64,000 bases of DNA from Bisporella sp. PMI_857 (lineage: Eukaryota > Ascomycota > Leotiomycetes > Helotiales > Helotiaceae). Both the position numbers and the translations under genes were made by a program. The notes below the pieces were generated by a model. The model did no database searches. It was not told the origin of the DNA and saw only the letters and a list, made by a program, of their open reading frames with translations. Positions 53,491 to 64,000 of this stretch are shown here, piece by piece. The stretch is taken from contig JAJSPD010000048.1 in assembly GCA_021307315.1 (NCBI GenBank), positions 124,001 through 188,000 of the forward strand, given 5' to 3'. Each line of letters opens with the position of its first letter. Within the stretch, counting starts at the first letter, position 1.

Positions 53491-55520
53491 AATGCTGGCT
53501 TTAGGTTGCCAGCCCACTGGCCATGCAAAGTCTTGTGAAAACGAAGAAATAAATAGAACAAGGCATAAGTCCGACACATCACCTAAAAATTTTCCTACAT
53601 TCTCTACCATCCATTCACATCAATTCAAAAAATTTGTGACAACTTGATAGGAATGTGAGACTTAAAACAAATATTGTTTTCTGACGTCGAAGCTGACCGA
53701 TCAGAAATTATCTGTTAGAACTTTGTTGGTCTCTGGTGGTCATATAGCCTAGAGCCTGCCAAAACCAATCAAATTTCCAATACAACCGCGGCTCCAAACG
53801 GTTATGACGACTTCACTTGCAACTTACAATATAGTCAGCTTATCACATGTTGATTGCAACGTAACCACAGCCAAAATGTCGTGTGCAATCTACTAGGGCA
53901 TAAATAGTAAGGCAGATTCTCTAAAGAAACTTATGCACGAAATACAAAATTGCAGTTGCGAGTGAGCCGGAGATTTCGATGAGGCTGAGGTCCATGAAAG
54001 AGGCGATAATCGACTGGAATGGGCTTACGTTGAAGATCGACAGTTTCATGCCATGATGTGGCGAGATCCGGAAGCTGTGGTTATTCATAGGTAGGGAGGG
54101 GTGCTTGTAAGCGAACTTTAGCGAGCTTTTTGGGATTGCTAGGCGGTTCAAGAACCACTGAGAATCTATGAGATGGGGAAAAGAGAAACATATGCAGCGC
54201 AAGTGAGGAGAAATGCTTCAGGCCTTTGAGTCTCTGATGACGACTTTCTGAACTGTGCCGAGTTCGCCGCACAGAACAGAATTCTCTGGTCGTGGAAAAG
54301 CACTTTTGAAAGATGTCTTTCCACTTTCAACGCGTTGAAACAATCAAAGTTTCAGGTACAGGTTAAGCTCAGGGATGCACGGCGAGATCTGTTGGTTCGG
54401 ACGGACCAAGCCCTTGGGTGGGAACGCTAAGTTGGGGGTATGCAAAGGGGCAAGCGAGCTCTTTGCATTGAGTGGTCGGTGGCTATGCGCCCTCCCTGGA
54501 GCACCTGAAGAGGGATAGGATACGTAAGCAGTCCTATTGGTCAGCCCCTGCCAAGACATATTTAAGCGACGGGTTTTGGTTGGCTAGACATGGGTGCTAT
54601 GCAATTGTTATGTAAGCCCTCACAATGTTCCTCACTGCTGAAGGCCATTTTTCGCTGTGACCGAGCCCTTTGGGAGCTGTTCCCTTGCGGCATAAGGACC
54701 CTGGACCATGTGATATACCTCGTAGCCGTTGCGTACGCTGTATGGCTGACGATGGCAAAATGCGATTCCCCTCACAGAACTGTGCAAAATGTTTCAAGAA
54801 ACATCCATTGCAAGACCTATCATCCCCATAGAAATGCTCAGGCCACACAGTTTAACATTCAATAGTTCATAGCTCGGTGGTTTCAAGATCAAAGTTTTTA
54901 GAAGCGTGCTATCGAGAATAACGGTATCGGTAGATTTCGATTGCGCTGTGTAACAATACCCTAGTCATGATAGACTTTACCGGACAGCAGGTGATGTGGC
55001 TGCTAGAAGCGTACCGAAAACCTATTCTCTGTGTGAGCCAATACATTGGGGGAAAACGGCGGAAGCTGAGTCGCGTGGCGCGTCGCTATAGAGGCCATGG
55101 CATCCAACTAAAGGCCGCACTTCTAACTTCTTGCCTAACTGTACCTTGCAGAAGATCCTCAGGGGGTACGTGCCGAGCCAAGCAGTGGCTGAAAGGACTT
55201 TTGACATGAACCCCCAATTAGGCACACATCCACTCTTGTCGTGAGGAGAAAATAGAAGGAGGGGGGGATGGGCACAGACAGGCACGATATAAGATCAGCC
55301 GGCTCACCTCCTGTGTTTCTCTTTTTCTTTTACCCTTCACCCATCGTCATCGCGGTTTAAACATCATTTTTTGCGCTTCTTCATTTTCTGTAAAGGCTGG
55401 CCCCTTTTGACTGTGTCAAATCACCTTCCTTAGCCCTCGAGATCTTCCAAAGACATTCATTGTGCAAACAAGCCCAGTCACATTTCAACGCGAGTCGCTT
55501 CTTTGTTGTCGATTCTTGGT
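53491..55520. other. intergenic region, 2 kb
   Basis: No supported gene. Short minus-strand frames near 53921-54272 and 54344-54848 have no domain evidence. CT-rich leader sequence begins near 55310, upstream of the LPMO. Confidence 0.4.
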
Positions 55521-55744
55521 AAGTAAAGAGTATCTTCAAACGCCTTTTATGAATGTCTTTGTGGCCGGAAGTTGCTTGGATTCTTGACGAGTAGAGACAA
55601 TAACATTACTATGCGGCCATTGTCTACAAATAAATTCATTGTGTCCGTTGTTCCTCTTGCTTTCAATGAACTTTGTTCTATTGAACATATTTTCAGAACA
55701 GAATGTTAAAGTGATTTATCATTGCTAACTTCTCCCTTCCCCAG
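55521..55744 (+). other. predicted 5'UTR intron of the LPMO gene
   Basis: A strong GTAAGT donor at 55521 and a TTGCTAACT branch with a pyrimidine tract and CCAG acceptor at 55744. It is 224 nt long, lies within the CT-rich leader and ends 134 nt before the ATG. No coding sequence is altered. Confidence 0.5.
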
Positions 55745-55878
55745 AGAACATCAACTTGACCACAAATATCAAAAAGACAAAGCGTTCGCACGAAATTACA
55801 CTCATTCTATCAAGAGAAGCTATATATCGTCAGGCACGAAAACTTCTTTCAAGCAAACTTCCCAACTACGACTAGAAG

Positions 55879-57123
55879 ATGAAGCTCACAACTTCTGGAC
55901 TTGCAGTCCTCGGACTCGCAACAATCTCCAATGCGCACATGCTTTTGGCCCACCCTCCGCCTTACCCAGATCAGAATTTGTCGAACGGTCCTCTCGCCGC
56001 AGACGGGAGTGACTTCCCTTGCAAGAGCAGCTCCTACACCGGAGGAACAACTACCACACTCACACCCGGGAGTAGCCAACCGCTTGATTTCACAGGCACA
56101 GCAGTTCACGGTGGTGGCTCATGTCAGATCTCCATCACCTATGATGCCGTTCCAAATAAGCAGAGCACTTGGAAGGTCCTTCACTCCTACATTTCAGGTT
56201 GTCCCGCGGAAGGCACCAACGAAAACGTGGGTAATGATGCTAGCAAACCCCGGCCATTCAACTACCCATTCGAGATCGACGAGAGACTTCCTGCTGGCAA
56301 GGCAACTCTTGCGTGGAGCTGGATCAACAAGATTGGCAACCGCGAGTTTTATATGAACTGCGCTCCAGTCGAGGTCGGAGGTTCTTCGTCCGATCAGGCA
56401 TACCTTAACAGCCTTCCAAATATGTTCGTTGCCAACATTCAAATGCCGACTGGCTTTCCTGGCACAACTGTTGAGGGAACCGATGTCATCTTCCCCAATC
56501 CAGGAGAGTATGTGACATACGGCAACCAAGGTACCTTAAAAAAGGATTACAATAAGGCCGCTGACCCTCCTGCGGATGTCATCGCATTCAACGGCGCTGC
56601 TTCCGGCTCTGTCTCCGTTCCATTAGCTACTGCCTCTCCAGAGTCCAGCTCTAGCGCTTCCCCAGCTGAGACCCCCGCGCCAACCACCCCTGGCGGAGTC
56701 TTCATCACAGTTGACCCAGATGCATCTTCGACTGATGCTCCTGCGACCTCAAGCACTCCGGCAGCGCCCACAACTGCAGCGCCAGTTGCCACCAGCCCAC
56801 CAATTGCTGAAAAGCCCTCGTCTGCGGCATCATCTCCTGTTGCTGTTCCAACAGCATCTCCGAGCGCTGGTGGCGGAAGTAGCAGTGGTTCCACCACGGC
56901 TGGTTCAGCTTGCTCTGTAGAGGGGCAGTGGAACTGCATCGACGGCTCATCCTTCCAGCGCTGCGCTAGCGGTGCTTGGTCCGCGGTACAGCAGCTTTCG
57001 GCTGGGACAGAATGCAAGGTTGGCACCTCGGATTCTATTGCTATCGCTGCCATCGCCGCCAAACCTAAGCGTGCCGTTCGCTTCTCTCATGAGCACTTCA
57101 AGAGACACCTTCACTCTTCCTAA
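55879..57123 (+). CDS. lytic polysaccharide monooxygenase, AA11-like, with C-terminal X278-like module (414 aa)
   Basis: A single coding exon. The signal peptide is residues 1-19 (MKLTTSGLAVLGLATISNA), and cleavage leaves His20 as the first residue (HMLLAHPPPY), as needed for the copper histidine brace. The second His is H77 in GTAVHGGGSCQ. The axial Tyr is probably Y158 (NREFYMNC). Cysteines 48, 82, 109 and 161 can form the usual disulfides. A Ser/Thr/Pro/Ala-rich linker (about 250-343) leads to a 38-residue module (344-381) with CSVEGQWNCIDGSSFQRCAS, the pattern of the X278 chitin-binding module found on AA11 and GH18 proteins. It probably oxidises chitin outside the cell. Assignment to AA11 rests on motif memory. 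Confidence 0.85.
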   Translation: MKLTTSGLAVLGLATISNAHMLLAHPPPYPDQNLSNGPLAADGSDFPCKSSSYTGGTTTTLTPGSSQPLDFTGTAVHGGGSCQISITYDAVPNKQSTWKVLHSYISGCPAEGTNENVGNDASKPRPFNYPFEIDERLPAGKATLAWSWINKIGNREFYMNCAPVEVGGSSSDQAYLNSLPNMFVANIQMPTGFPGTTVEGTDVIFPNPGEYVTYGNQGTLKKDYNKAADPPADVIAFNGAASGSVSVPLATASPESSSSASPAETPAPTTPGGVFITVDPDASSTDAPATSSTPAAPTTAAPVATSPPIAEKPSSAASSPVAVPTASPSAGGGSSSGSTTAGSACSVEGQWNCIDGSSFQRCASGAWSAVQQLSAGTECKVGTSDSIAIAAIAAKPKRAVRFSHEHFKRHLHSS

Positions 57124-58931
57124 GCTCGATTCTGATCGATTTGTTCGGTTGGCGTTGAGTTCGGGGTGGAGTTAGGTTCATGCTTGGAATAAAGAGACAG
57201 TATATGGATGACTTACATTGGATATCATGTTACGGCGGAGTTTTCATTGGTAGAGCTTTATTTTCTTCTTCACTTCATTTTTTCTTGTAAATACACTTAT
57301 TTGGCGGTTGACGAGGGATGTATCAATATCACCGGGATCTCAAGAGAGGGACTTCTCATGACAATACAGTCAATACAAAAGCTTGACCTTAAAAAGTTTG
57401 TCCGTAAAGTTTCATCCTTAACTGTGATTGTGATATGACTCTTGCTTCGTCTTATGCTTGATAGGTGACGTATGTATCGAATCGTACTAATAGTGAATAT
57501 GTGACTCACCAGACTGAACCACAATCACCAATTCGGAATTATGCAGATGCGTAGACGAACCTCTCTTACTCTGCTCACTGCTCGCATTCGTGCTCTAAAT
57601 CTCCAGCGTTATTGCAAACCAAGTGGTAGCTAACAACAGGTAGGTAGAGTAGTGCCAAGTGAAGTGTGGGGTAAGAGTGAACATCAATGTCAAACTCAAA
57701 TTGCCCTCCCAGAGGTCTCCTCTTCCGCTCATTTTCCGCAAAAGGCTCTGAGAGTTGCATGAACCGACAAGGTCATTTATCATATGAGCCAACATCAGGG
57801 ATTCCGCAGTAGGCGTAGATCAAAATGTATGTCGTAAATAGTGTTTCGAAGAGGATATCTGGGTGAGAGGCGCTTCAGCCTACTTGGACATGACAGTCCT
57901 GGTTTATCGAAATTTTCCATGCTTTATGGTATGTTGGCCGCTATGCCTCAATCCATTTAGCCTAAGTCAAAGACAAATCCTGGTCATAATAGCATCATCC
58001 TAATGATTGATGGTCAGGCTTTATATATAACAGCACTGATTCAAAAGGTCAAGCAGCGAGAGATGCTGGAAGTCCCATTTTTCCCCCCCAAAACTCAAAT
58101 CTCCAAATTGTTTTTAGAAAAAAAATTACAACGCAGAGCCCCAAGCATGACTCTCACAATCTGCATTTGCCGACTCAAAGTGCCATTTATAGTACAAGAA
58201 TGAGGATGGAATCGTCACTAACAACTGGTCAGATGCCGTAATACAATATCAAAAAGGAAGCGCAGTATCGACTAGAAGGATTTTGATATTGAGGATTCAG
58301 CAGCTGACGATCTGATGAAGAGGGAGGTATCAAGAAGGATAAGGTGGGAGAAGAGATTATACTTTCTGATAAGGCAATTTTGGCAGGCCTTGTTGCCACT
58401 GGTGCAGCTGTTACAATCGGAGCGTTGTATATTGAGATGCTGAATAAAGTATGAAGACAGAGAGTACTATAAATTCCTCATAGATGATCCGTCGGATAAG
58501 CCTAAAGATGGCAGGCCACAGTGGAGGAAGGATATAGGCGAATACCAAAGCTGAAAGTTGATATGATATGGAGTCTAGCTCTGCTTGGAAATAGAAATAC
58601 TCTGAAACTAGTGGTAGTGGCCGGGAAACACACTGCGTGCGGAAAAGACATAGTGAAGATATTCTGCTTGACGATCTGCTGGCTTCCGTCCGAGCATCTT
58701 GCTCCGACTAACTCTCTCTAATTGATGTACTTCCACAAGCTAATCAGCCGTCTCTGCATATTTATCAGCTCTCCAGTATAGAGCAAGGCAGATCGGCTAA
58801 TTATGCTTGTTCTTGTAATTGACTAGTATTATAGCCAGGGCTAAGAATTAACTACGCCCTGTGCTACGTTATCAGCCTCCTGGTGCAATGGGGCTTTGCA
58901 CGTCAATTCCAGGTATACTGTAATTCGATGA
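57124..58931. other. intergenic region, 1.8 kb
   Basis: AT-rich, with no intact gene. At 58320-58460 a plus-strand stretch reads like a short membrane segment (ILAGLVATGAAVTIGALYIE) and then stops, which may be a gene relic. The remaining sequence is not interpretable. Confidence 0.4.
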
Positions 58932-59756
58932 TCAATGCCTTCCCTTCTTCTTGGTAGTCTCGTCTGCCACAAAGCCGCCCTTAATACAAGCATCTCGCGC
59001 AACAGAGTTGATGATACTGAATCGTTTTGGTCCGAGCTGGTGACCACCATACCATCTTGTAACTACAACCATAACATTCCATATATCCAGTAGCTGGAGA
59101 AGGTGCAGAACACGACCACCAGCAGCCGTCTCACCATCGTCGTCGCAATCCTGAAAGGTTATGCCATTTGCGCCTTTAATTCTCCACGCAGTTATATTAT
59201 GGGTCGCAGAGCGTATTTTCTTGTCGCTGTCAAGGAGGTGCTGTAGATATTGATTGGCTTGATTTGGTGATGAGACAGAGGCGCATCGTGCAATGAAGAC
59301 TGACTTCAACTCGATTACTACATCCGAGAGTGTCCATGGAGGGGGTTCTAGGACCACGTAGGATCCTGTGCCTAGGGGCGCATCTGTGTCTGGCGCATCA
59401 TCCAACACATGCTCAGGGTTGGTATCTTGCTCCGCAACAGAATCCAACATCATGTTCACTTCCTCAATCACATCGTACAAGCATACCTCCCCAGGCTGAA
59501 ACAGTCTTCCCACAGAATCCCGGAATGTATCAGCGACGTATTTTCCCTCGCCCCTCCGTGTATCTTCACCGGAGCTTTCGGTACCTAGGACTGCTGGTGG
59601 TTCCTCTGGGTATTGGTCCGAGAAGTGAAGTCGTAACGAGATTGACCGTGCCGGAAGATGGAGGACATAGATGTTTGCTTCGGAGTTAGACAAGAGCGTA
59701 CCTTCTCCGTAAATGGAGTTAACGGCCTCAATCTCATTTAAGAGATCCTCGCTCAT
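58932..59756 (-). CDS. yih1: YIH1/IMPACT family protein: RWD plus UPF0029 domains (274 aa)
   Basis: A single exon. The RWD domain spans about residues 1-107 (LLNEIEAVNSIYG at the start, LHFSDQYPEEPPAVL in the middle). A linker follows, then the UPF0029/IMPACT domain (147-258) with the signature GGRVLHLLQLLDIWNVMVVV and TRWYGGHQLGPKRF (213-246). In yeast Yih1 binds Gcn1 through its RWD domain and restrains activation of the kinase Gcn2, so it dampens general amino-acid control. The length matches the yeast protein (about 258 aa). A basic tail (TTKKKGRH) ends it. Cytosolic, housekeeping. Confidence 0.92.
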   Translation of the reverse strand: MSEDLLNEIEAVNSIYGEGTLLSNSEANIYVLHLPARSISLRLHFSDQYPEEPPAVLGTESSGEDTRRGEGKYVADTFRDSVGRLFQPGEVCLYDVIEEVNMMLDSVAEQDTNPEHVLDDAPDTDAPLGTGSYVVLEPPPWTLSDVVIELKSVFIARCASVSSPNQANQYLQHLLDSDKKIRSATHNITAWRIKGANGITFQDCDDDGETAAGGRVLHLLQLLDIWNVMVVVTRWYGGHQLGPKRFSIINSVARDACIKGGFVADETTKKKGRH

Positions 59757-60398
59757 GTTAGATCACAGAGGGCACGATAATGGGCGCTTATCTTTGCCTT
59801 GTCAATCATGCTTTGTGTAAATCAAATGCCAAGCCAACAGGTCGCGCTTAGGAATCCCGAGAATTCGGTTAAAGCGGTTAAGTTGATTGAAGCTAGGACA
59901 ATTAATATCCTCATCCCCTCAATAAAATCACCTCCACGTAATTGTCCTAATAGATACTTGTTACATAGCTTGCTATACAAATGCACAAAAGTTCCTCAAT
60001 TATATTCATTGATTTCACCGTGTCACATCATATGCTCGATATAAGGTGAATTAGCAAACATTCAAGAATAGTCTGTTGGGATATTAGGCGCCAACAATTT
60101 TTCAGGTCTGGTTTCAGCACATGAATTCTGGCCTATCATGTCTTTGGGTCCTCGTTACTGCAATATATAATTAGGAATATCAAACGTTGTCAAGATTATC
60201 TAGGTTATAATGCGCTGGTTTCCCGAAGGCCAGGTATCCGCCGGCCCGCAGATGCTCCCAAGACTGCAACTGTGAGCCGTAGATGTTGTTGGAATCCAAA
60301 TCCGAGATATTTAGGTTTCCGCCCTGGCTATTCTACTTACACAAATCTCAAACTTCTTGCTGCTAGTACTCCTTTAACCACAAACTTTGCTCATCAAA
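59757..60398. other. divergent promoter region
   Basis: Between yih1 and the membrane-protein gene, 640 bp, AT-rich. Nothing else supported. Confidence 0.5.
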
Positions 60399-62772
60399 AT
60401 GCTTCTCGGTAGAGACATAGATCTCAAATCAGGGTACATGCCACATATACGTACACAACAGTCATTTACATCTTTGGAATCACTAAGCTCGAGTACGAGC
60501 TCTACGTTTGTAGATCACACCACACCTAGAGAACTGTTGAAATCGGTGACAACAACGAAGACAAAATCAAAACCAGTCAAGAGAGCAAGGCCGCATACAC
60601 TGCTCTTGGATTTCTTGCTCACTCTCCTTCCAGTCTACTTCATAGGTATAAATGCCAACGCCTTTGATATTTGCCTTGGCTAATGAGGGAGTCTTGGCCA
60701 TGTATTCGCGAGTCCTCCATGCAAAACCGATCGGTACCAATAATGGGCCGACTATAGTTGCTCTCAACAAAATTTCGCCTTCCTTATGGCCGGTGATGTT
60801 TGCTGGCCTTGTTTCTCGGATTATGGGTATAGTCGCACTATATTTAGCTGAGAGAGGTTCTACGATTGGAACATTAGAAAGGCTGTTAGGTGCGTCTAAG
60901 ACCCTTTATCATGTGTTCTCAAGCTTATCTCTAGTTATAGGTTGTCGATCCGTTTTTGGAGCGATTACAACACAGTACTTTCTGAGAAAGAGAACACTTA
61001 CAGCCATGAGTGCAGGAATGAGTATTGTGGCTCTCTGGGCATTGTCACCAATTGGAGGTCAAGCATCCCTTCGTATGCTTGGTACAAATCAAAATACTAC
61101 TGCTACGGTAGCCCTACTTCGATATCTCAGTACCGGTCCTGGCGCTACATTATTCCAATTCGATAAACTTAATGTAGATGGACATCGACCGGGTAACGAA
61201 TTATACATCGCATCGCTCATCGCGCCTATAGCCATAAAGCGCAGTCCGCATGATCTATGGGGAAATGTAAAAATACCTGATATGGCGACCCTGGAAAGGC
61301 GCCACACTCCAGGTGCAGATGGTTGGCTCCCTATTGAGAACTCAAGTCTGATTGACATTGAGGATTACACAGGTCTGGTGGGTATCCCGATTGTTGGCCT
61401 ATCTGCAGGGAATGCAACCTTCAGGATCGAAACATCATATATCTCAGTACAATGTAACAACATGTCACAAATACGTGGTCCTAGAGAAGTGGATGCGACA
61501 CGTTCCGAGCTCGACGATTTTGCGGAAGATATTGGAGGTGTGATATGGACAAAGATGCGCAATCTCTCTTATACCCCAGGACTTGCAAGACATCGTAGTT
61601 ATCCATTTAACAATGCACTTGGTTCAGCCACTGACGCCAGCAGAGAGAGATATAGAACTTTCTTCCTAGACACCAACCTACCGGTCCCTGACTTCGGTGC
61701 AAGAGTTGATGCATTCTGTGGACTTGTAAATGCAAGTGCGAACGCAGACGCTTCAGTCACTAAGAAAAGAGATATCATTTTTGGATCCCTGGCTGCAAAA
61801 CCAAAGTTTGATGGTAATAGCATAGTCAATATTGCACGCTGTCCTTTAAGCCGAACTTCTATCGAGGCGGAGATAACATGTCAGAAATCTGACTGCCGCA
61901 CAGCAAAACTTCGCCGTTCGCTCATTGATCATCGTCCGGACTCAGTATCAGCCTTGGAATGGGGAATGATATTTACCCAGCTGGTGGCTGAATTACCCGA
62001 AAGCTTTGCCTCCCAATATGGCGCATCATCGCCCACGGAATATTTCTTACACAACAGCCAGCAGACGGTGGTGCCACCTGTTAGGACCTCATTCTTCCCG
62101 CAAGACTTCAGAGATATATCTGAGGTAGAGCTTTCTGTTTTCTCAAGGAGGCTGAGCATTGTCTTGAACACTTACTACCAGTTGATGGTGTCTCCATCAG
62201 GTTACACAGACAGCGACACAACCGGCATTCCTCTTAGCGAAATTCCTACTGGGATGAACGCTTCTATATGGGGGGAACTTGTATCGAACCCTTTACTCGA
62301 TGCTGACCAGCTACTTCCATCCAATTGGTCGACAACAAACAAAACGTTCTATGATTTGGGCAAAATATTCTTCGAACCACTTGAGATACTGCCTGATTTG
62401 AGATATATCACATTGGCAACGAATGCAACTGTCGAATACACGACTGGGGTATACAAATGCAATTTTGCATGGTTTGGAGTCGCCATTGGAGCGTCATTCC
62501 TACTATTAATTCTTGGGGCCGTCGCACTTGTTTTGGAATGGAACACTATTGCTCCAGATGTGTTTGGATATGTATCGAGCATGGTGCTCGAGAATCGCTA
62601 CTTCCGCTTCGCTCAGCCAAGCACAGCACGAGACGGCTGGGACAGATCACGCAAGCTTTACGATGTGTCGGCACGTCTGGCAGACGTTCGTGGGGATGAA
62701 GAAGTGGGGCATATTGTGTTAACTCACGGTGTCCATTGCTCGCCATTAAGGAAGGATAGACTCTATGTTTGA
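60399..62772 (+). CDS. fungal multi-span membrane protein of unknown function, two exons (775 aa)
   Basis: Exons 60399-60645 and 60692-62772 join in frame (2,328 nt). The 46-nt intron falls inside the first membrane segment and the join reads LLTLLPVYFIVLAMYSRV. A cytoplasmic N-terminus of about 65 aa precedes two or three close membrane spans. They end in the motif ALWALSPIGGQASLRML, which I associate with a family of fungal membrane proteins without a named function (from memory). A long region then carries many N-glycosylation sequons (NTT, NAT, NMS, NLS, NAS, NWS, NKT) and is presumably extracellular. A final span (FGVAIGASFLLLILGAVALVL) leads to a short cytoplasmic tail. The plan suggests a plasma-membrane sensor or channel-like protein, but no function is shown. 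Confidence 0.8.
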
Positions 62773-64000
62773 AATAGGCATCATTTTGGGTCAGAATCCT
62801 CGACATCTCAGGTGGACCACTGATCGCGTCGGTAATCTATGAACCCGGCTGTTGTTATAGACTCAGCTTCTCAGTAAATTTCATAAACGCTTTATCATCT
62901 GGCAAAGGATCTAAGTAAACTGCCTCGACCCCTGGAGGAGCTGATAAGTCGCGCTCTTAACATCGGAAAGTTGATGTAACTATACGAGATAAAACATTAG
63001 AATATAGCATAATTGTATGCAGTCACATGGACGTGAAGATATCGATGTAGATCAAATTGCCCAGGGTCTTTTTTGAATGACATAATACATGAATTCCGAC
63101 GTATTTATCAAAGTTGTAGATAAGGAGATCCCAACACTGCCCCTCAGAAGTGGGCAGATGAACAAGGCATCTCAAGCCCCAAAAAGTGCATGACACTTTG
63201 TTTTTGCCGAAGATGGCCTGGGGTTTAATCCCGATAATGAAGGGCAAGCCAGCGGATGGCGTTCTTGTTAGACATGCCATGAAATATCGTGGAAACCTTG
63301 AGGAGCTTAAAAATTACTATGTTGAAGTAAGTTGGTACGTGACTCTAACTGCTCTTTTTGGGCTTTAACGTGTTCGGTTTATGCTTTCGAGATACACTTC
63401 TGTAGCACTATAGATGCGTTACAAATAAAATATTTGTATAATTGGATACAAGAAGCCTTTGTAATAGTGTATGGAATAATTGCATTATTTACATCAACTG
63501 GACGTAAGCAAGGGGATCATACTTGCTCTGGCTCATCAAAAAGCCTTTCTCCAGCAGATTCAAATTGCTTTACACCTTTCATCCATTGTCTCAGCCTTGG
63601 TCACGCATCCAAACACCATTTTTTGGCCATCCCCATCTGGTGCTGTGATCACCCAGACTCCATGGCATCCTCTGGCCAGCCAACTTCCACCTGCCCCGGC
63701 AATCCCATTCACTCAACAGTCTGCCAGTGCGCACAGAACTCTTCTATGCAGCTCCATAGTATCGCACTGTCTAGCAGAAAGCACCTTCTTTAGATTGGTC
63801 GCTATAAATAGGCGCCAGCTGAGCTCGACATCGGTGCATTCTTTATAAAGCAGACACCCATTCGGAGGATAATCCTTTCCTACAACGTAGACTTTGGAAA
63901 CAGCCGCCTCTTCTTCTTTCAAAAGTTGTACGCTCAAGATAATGCGCTGAATAAATTTGAGCATGGCCTACTTATCGCAGGCCCGTTCTTCAAAGTATTC
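62773..64000. other. right-edge region
   Basis: AT-rich, with no supported gene. A minus-strand frame 63964-63713 (KVYVVGKDYPPNGCLLYKE) could belong to a gene that continues beyond the window, but an in-frame stop lies just upstream of it at about 63968. Confidence 0.35.

Noticed and set aside
13200..57123. A chitin-related gene cluster (chitin-synthase-like, GH18, LPMO)
   Set aside because: The genes lie about 14-27 kb apart with unrelated housekeeping genes between them; no evidence of co-regulation.

Overview
The window is nuclear DNA of a filamentous ascomycete (Pezizomycotina). Most genes are broken by short GT-AG introns of about 38-90 nt with recognisable CTAAC/CTGAC-type branch sites. 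The protein families are typically fungal: a Zn2Cys6 regulator, a DAL5-type MFS transporter, an amidase with many introns, an AA11-type LPMO, pectin methylesterase and GH18. A Leotiomycete is plausible, but that placement is only an inference. No rRNA, tRNA, CRISPR array or prokaryotic feature was seen.

Left third (1-20 kb): a hypothetical gene and a kinase-like gene diverge. The kinase-like gene converges on an amidase, with stop codons 21 nt apart. A small two-exon gene follows, then an AT-rich stretch with a gene relic and a 349-bp MITE flanked by TA. Next come a Zn2Cys6 regulator, an unknown 188-aa protein, a shortened chitin-synthase-like gene and a secreted Arg/Ser/Asn-rich protein followed by a 70-bp tandem repeat. 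A decayed P-loop ATPase/helicase-like pseudogene closes this part, which is the most repeat-rich and accessory-looking.

Middle (20-43 kb): a 1,061-aa uncharacterised fungal protein with an internal cysteine cluster, a DUF1349-type protein, a broken WW-like gene, an MDR oxidoreductase converging on an intracellular-type GH18, a BTB protein, a 12-intron MFS transporter, the APC/C TPR subunit Cut9/Cdc16, a three-exon TFIIH subunit gene (TFB5), and an OTU-domain protein. This part mixes housekeeping and accessory genes.

Right third (43-64 kb): secreted pectin methylesterase, a PTR2 peptide transporter, a small secreted protein resembling beta/gamma-crystallins, an AIG2/GGCT-like protein, a chitin-type LPMO with a C-terminal X278-like module and a predicted 5'UTR intron, a YIH1/IMPACT homologue, and a large glycosylated membrane protein of unknown function.

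There is no obvious co-regulated cluster. Three loci are chitin-related (chitin-synthase-like, GH18, LPMO), but they lie about 14-27 kb apart. The main points for a second look are the truncated chitin-synthase-like protein, the cysteine cluster in the 1,061-aa protein, a palindrome-plus-tail element shared by two intergenic regions, the MITE, and single-nucleotide frame discontinuities in the amidase and PTR2 genes. Exon boundaries were derived by hand from splice signals and reading-frame consistency, not from transcripts.
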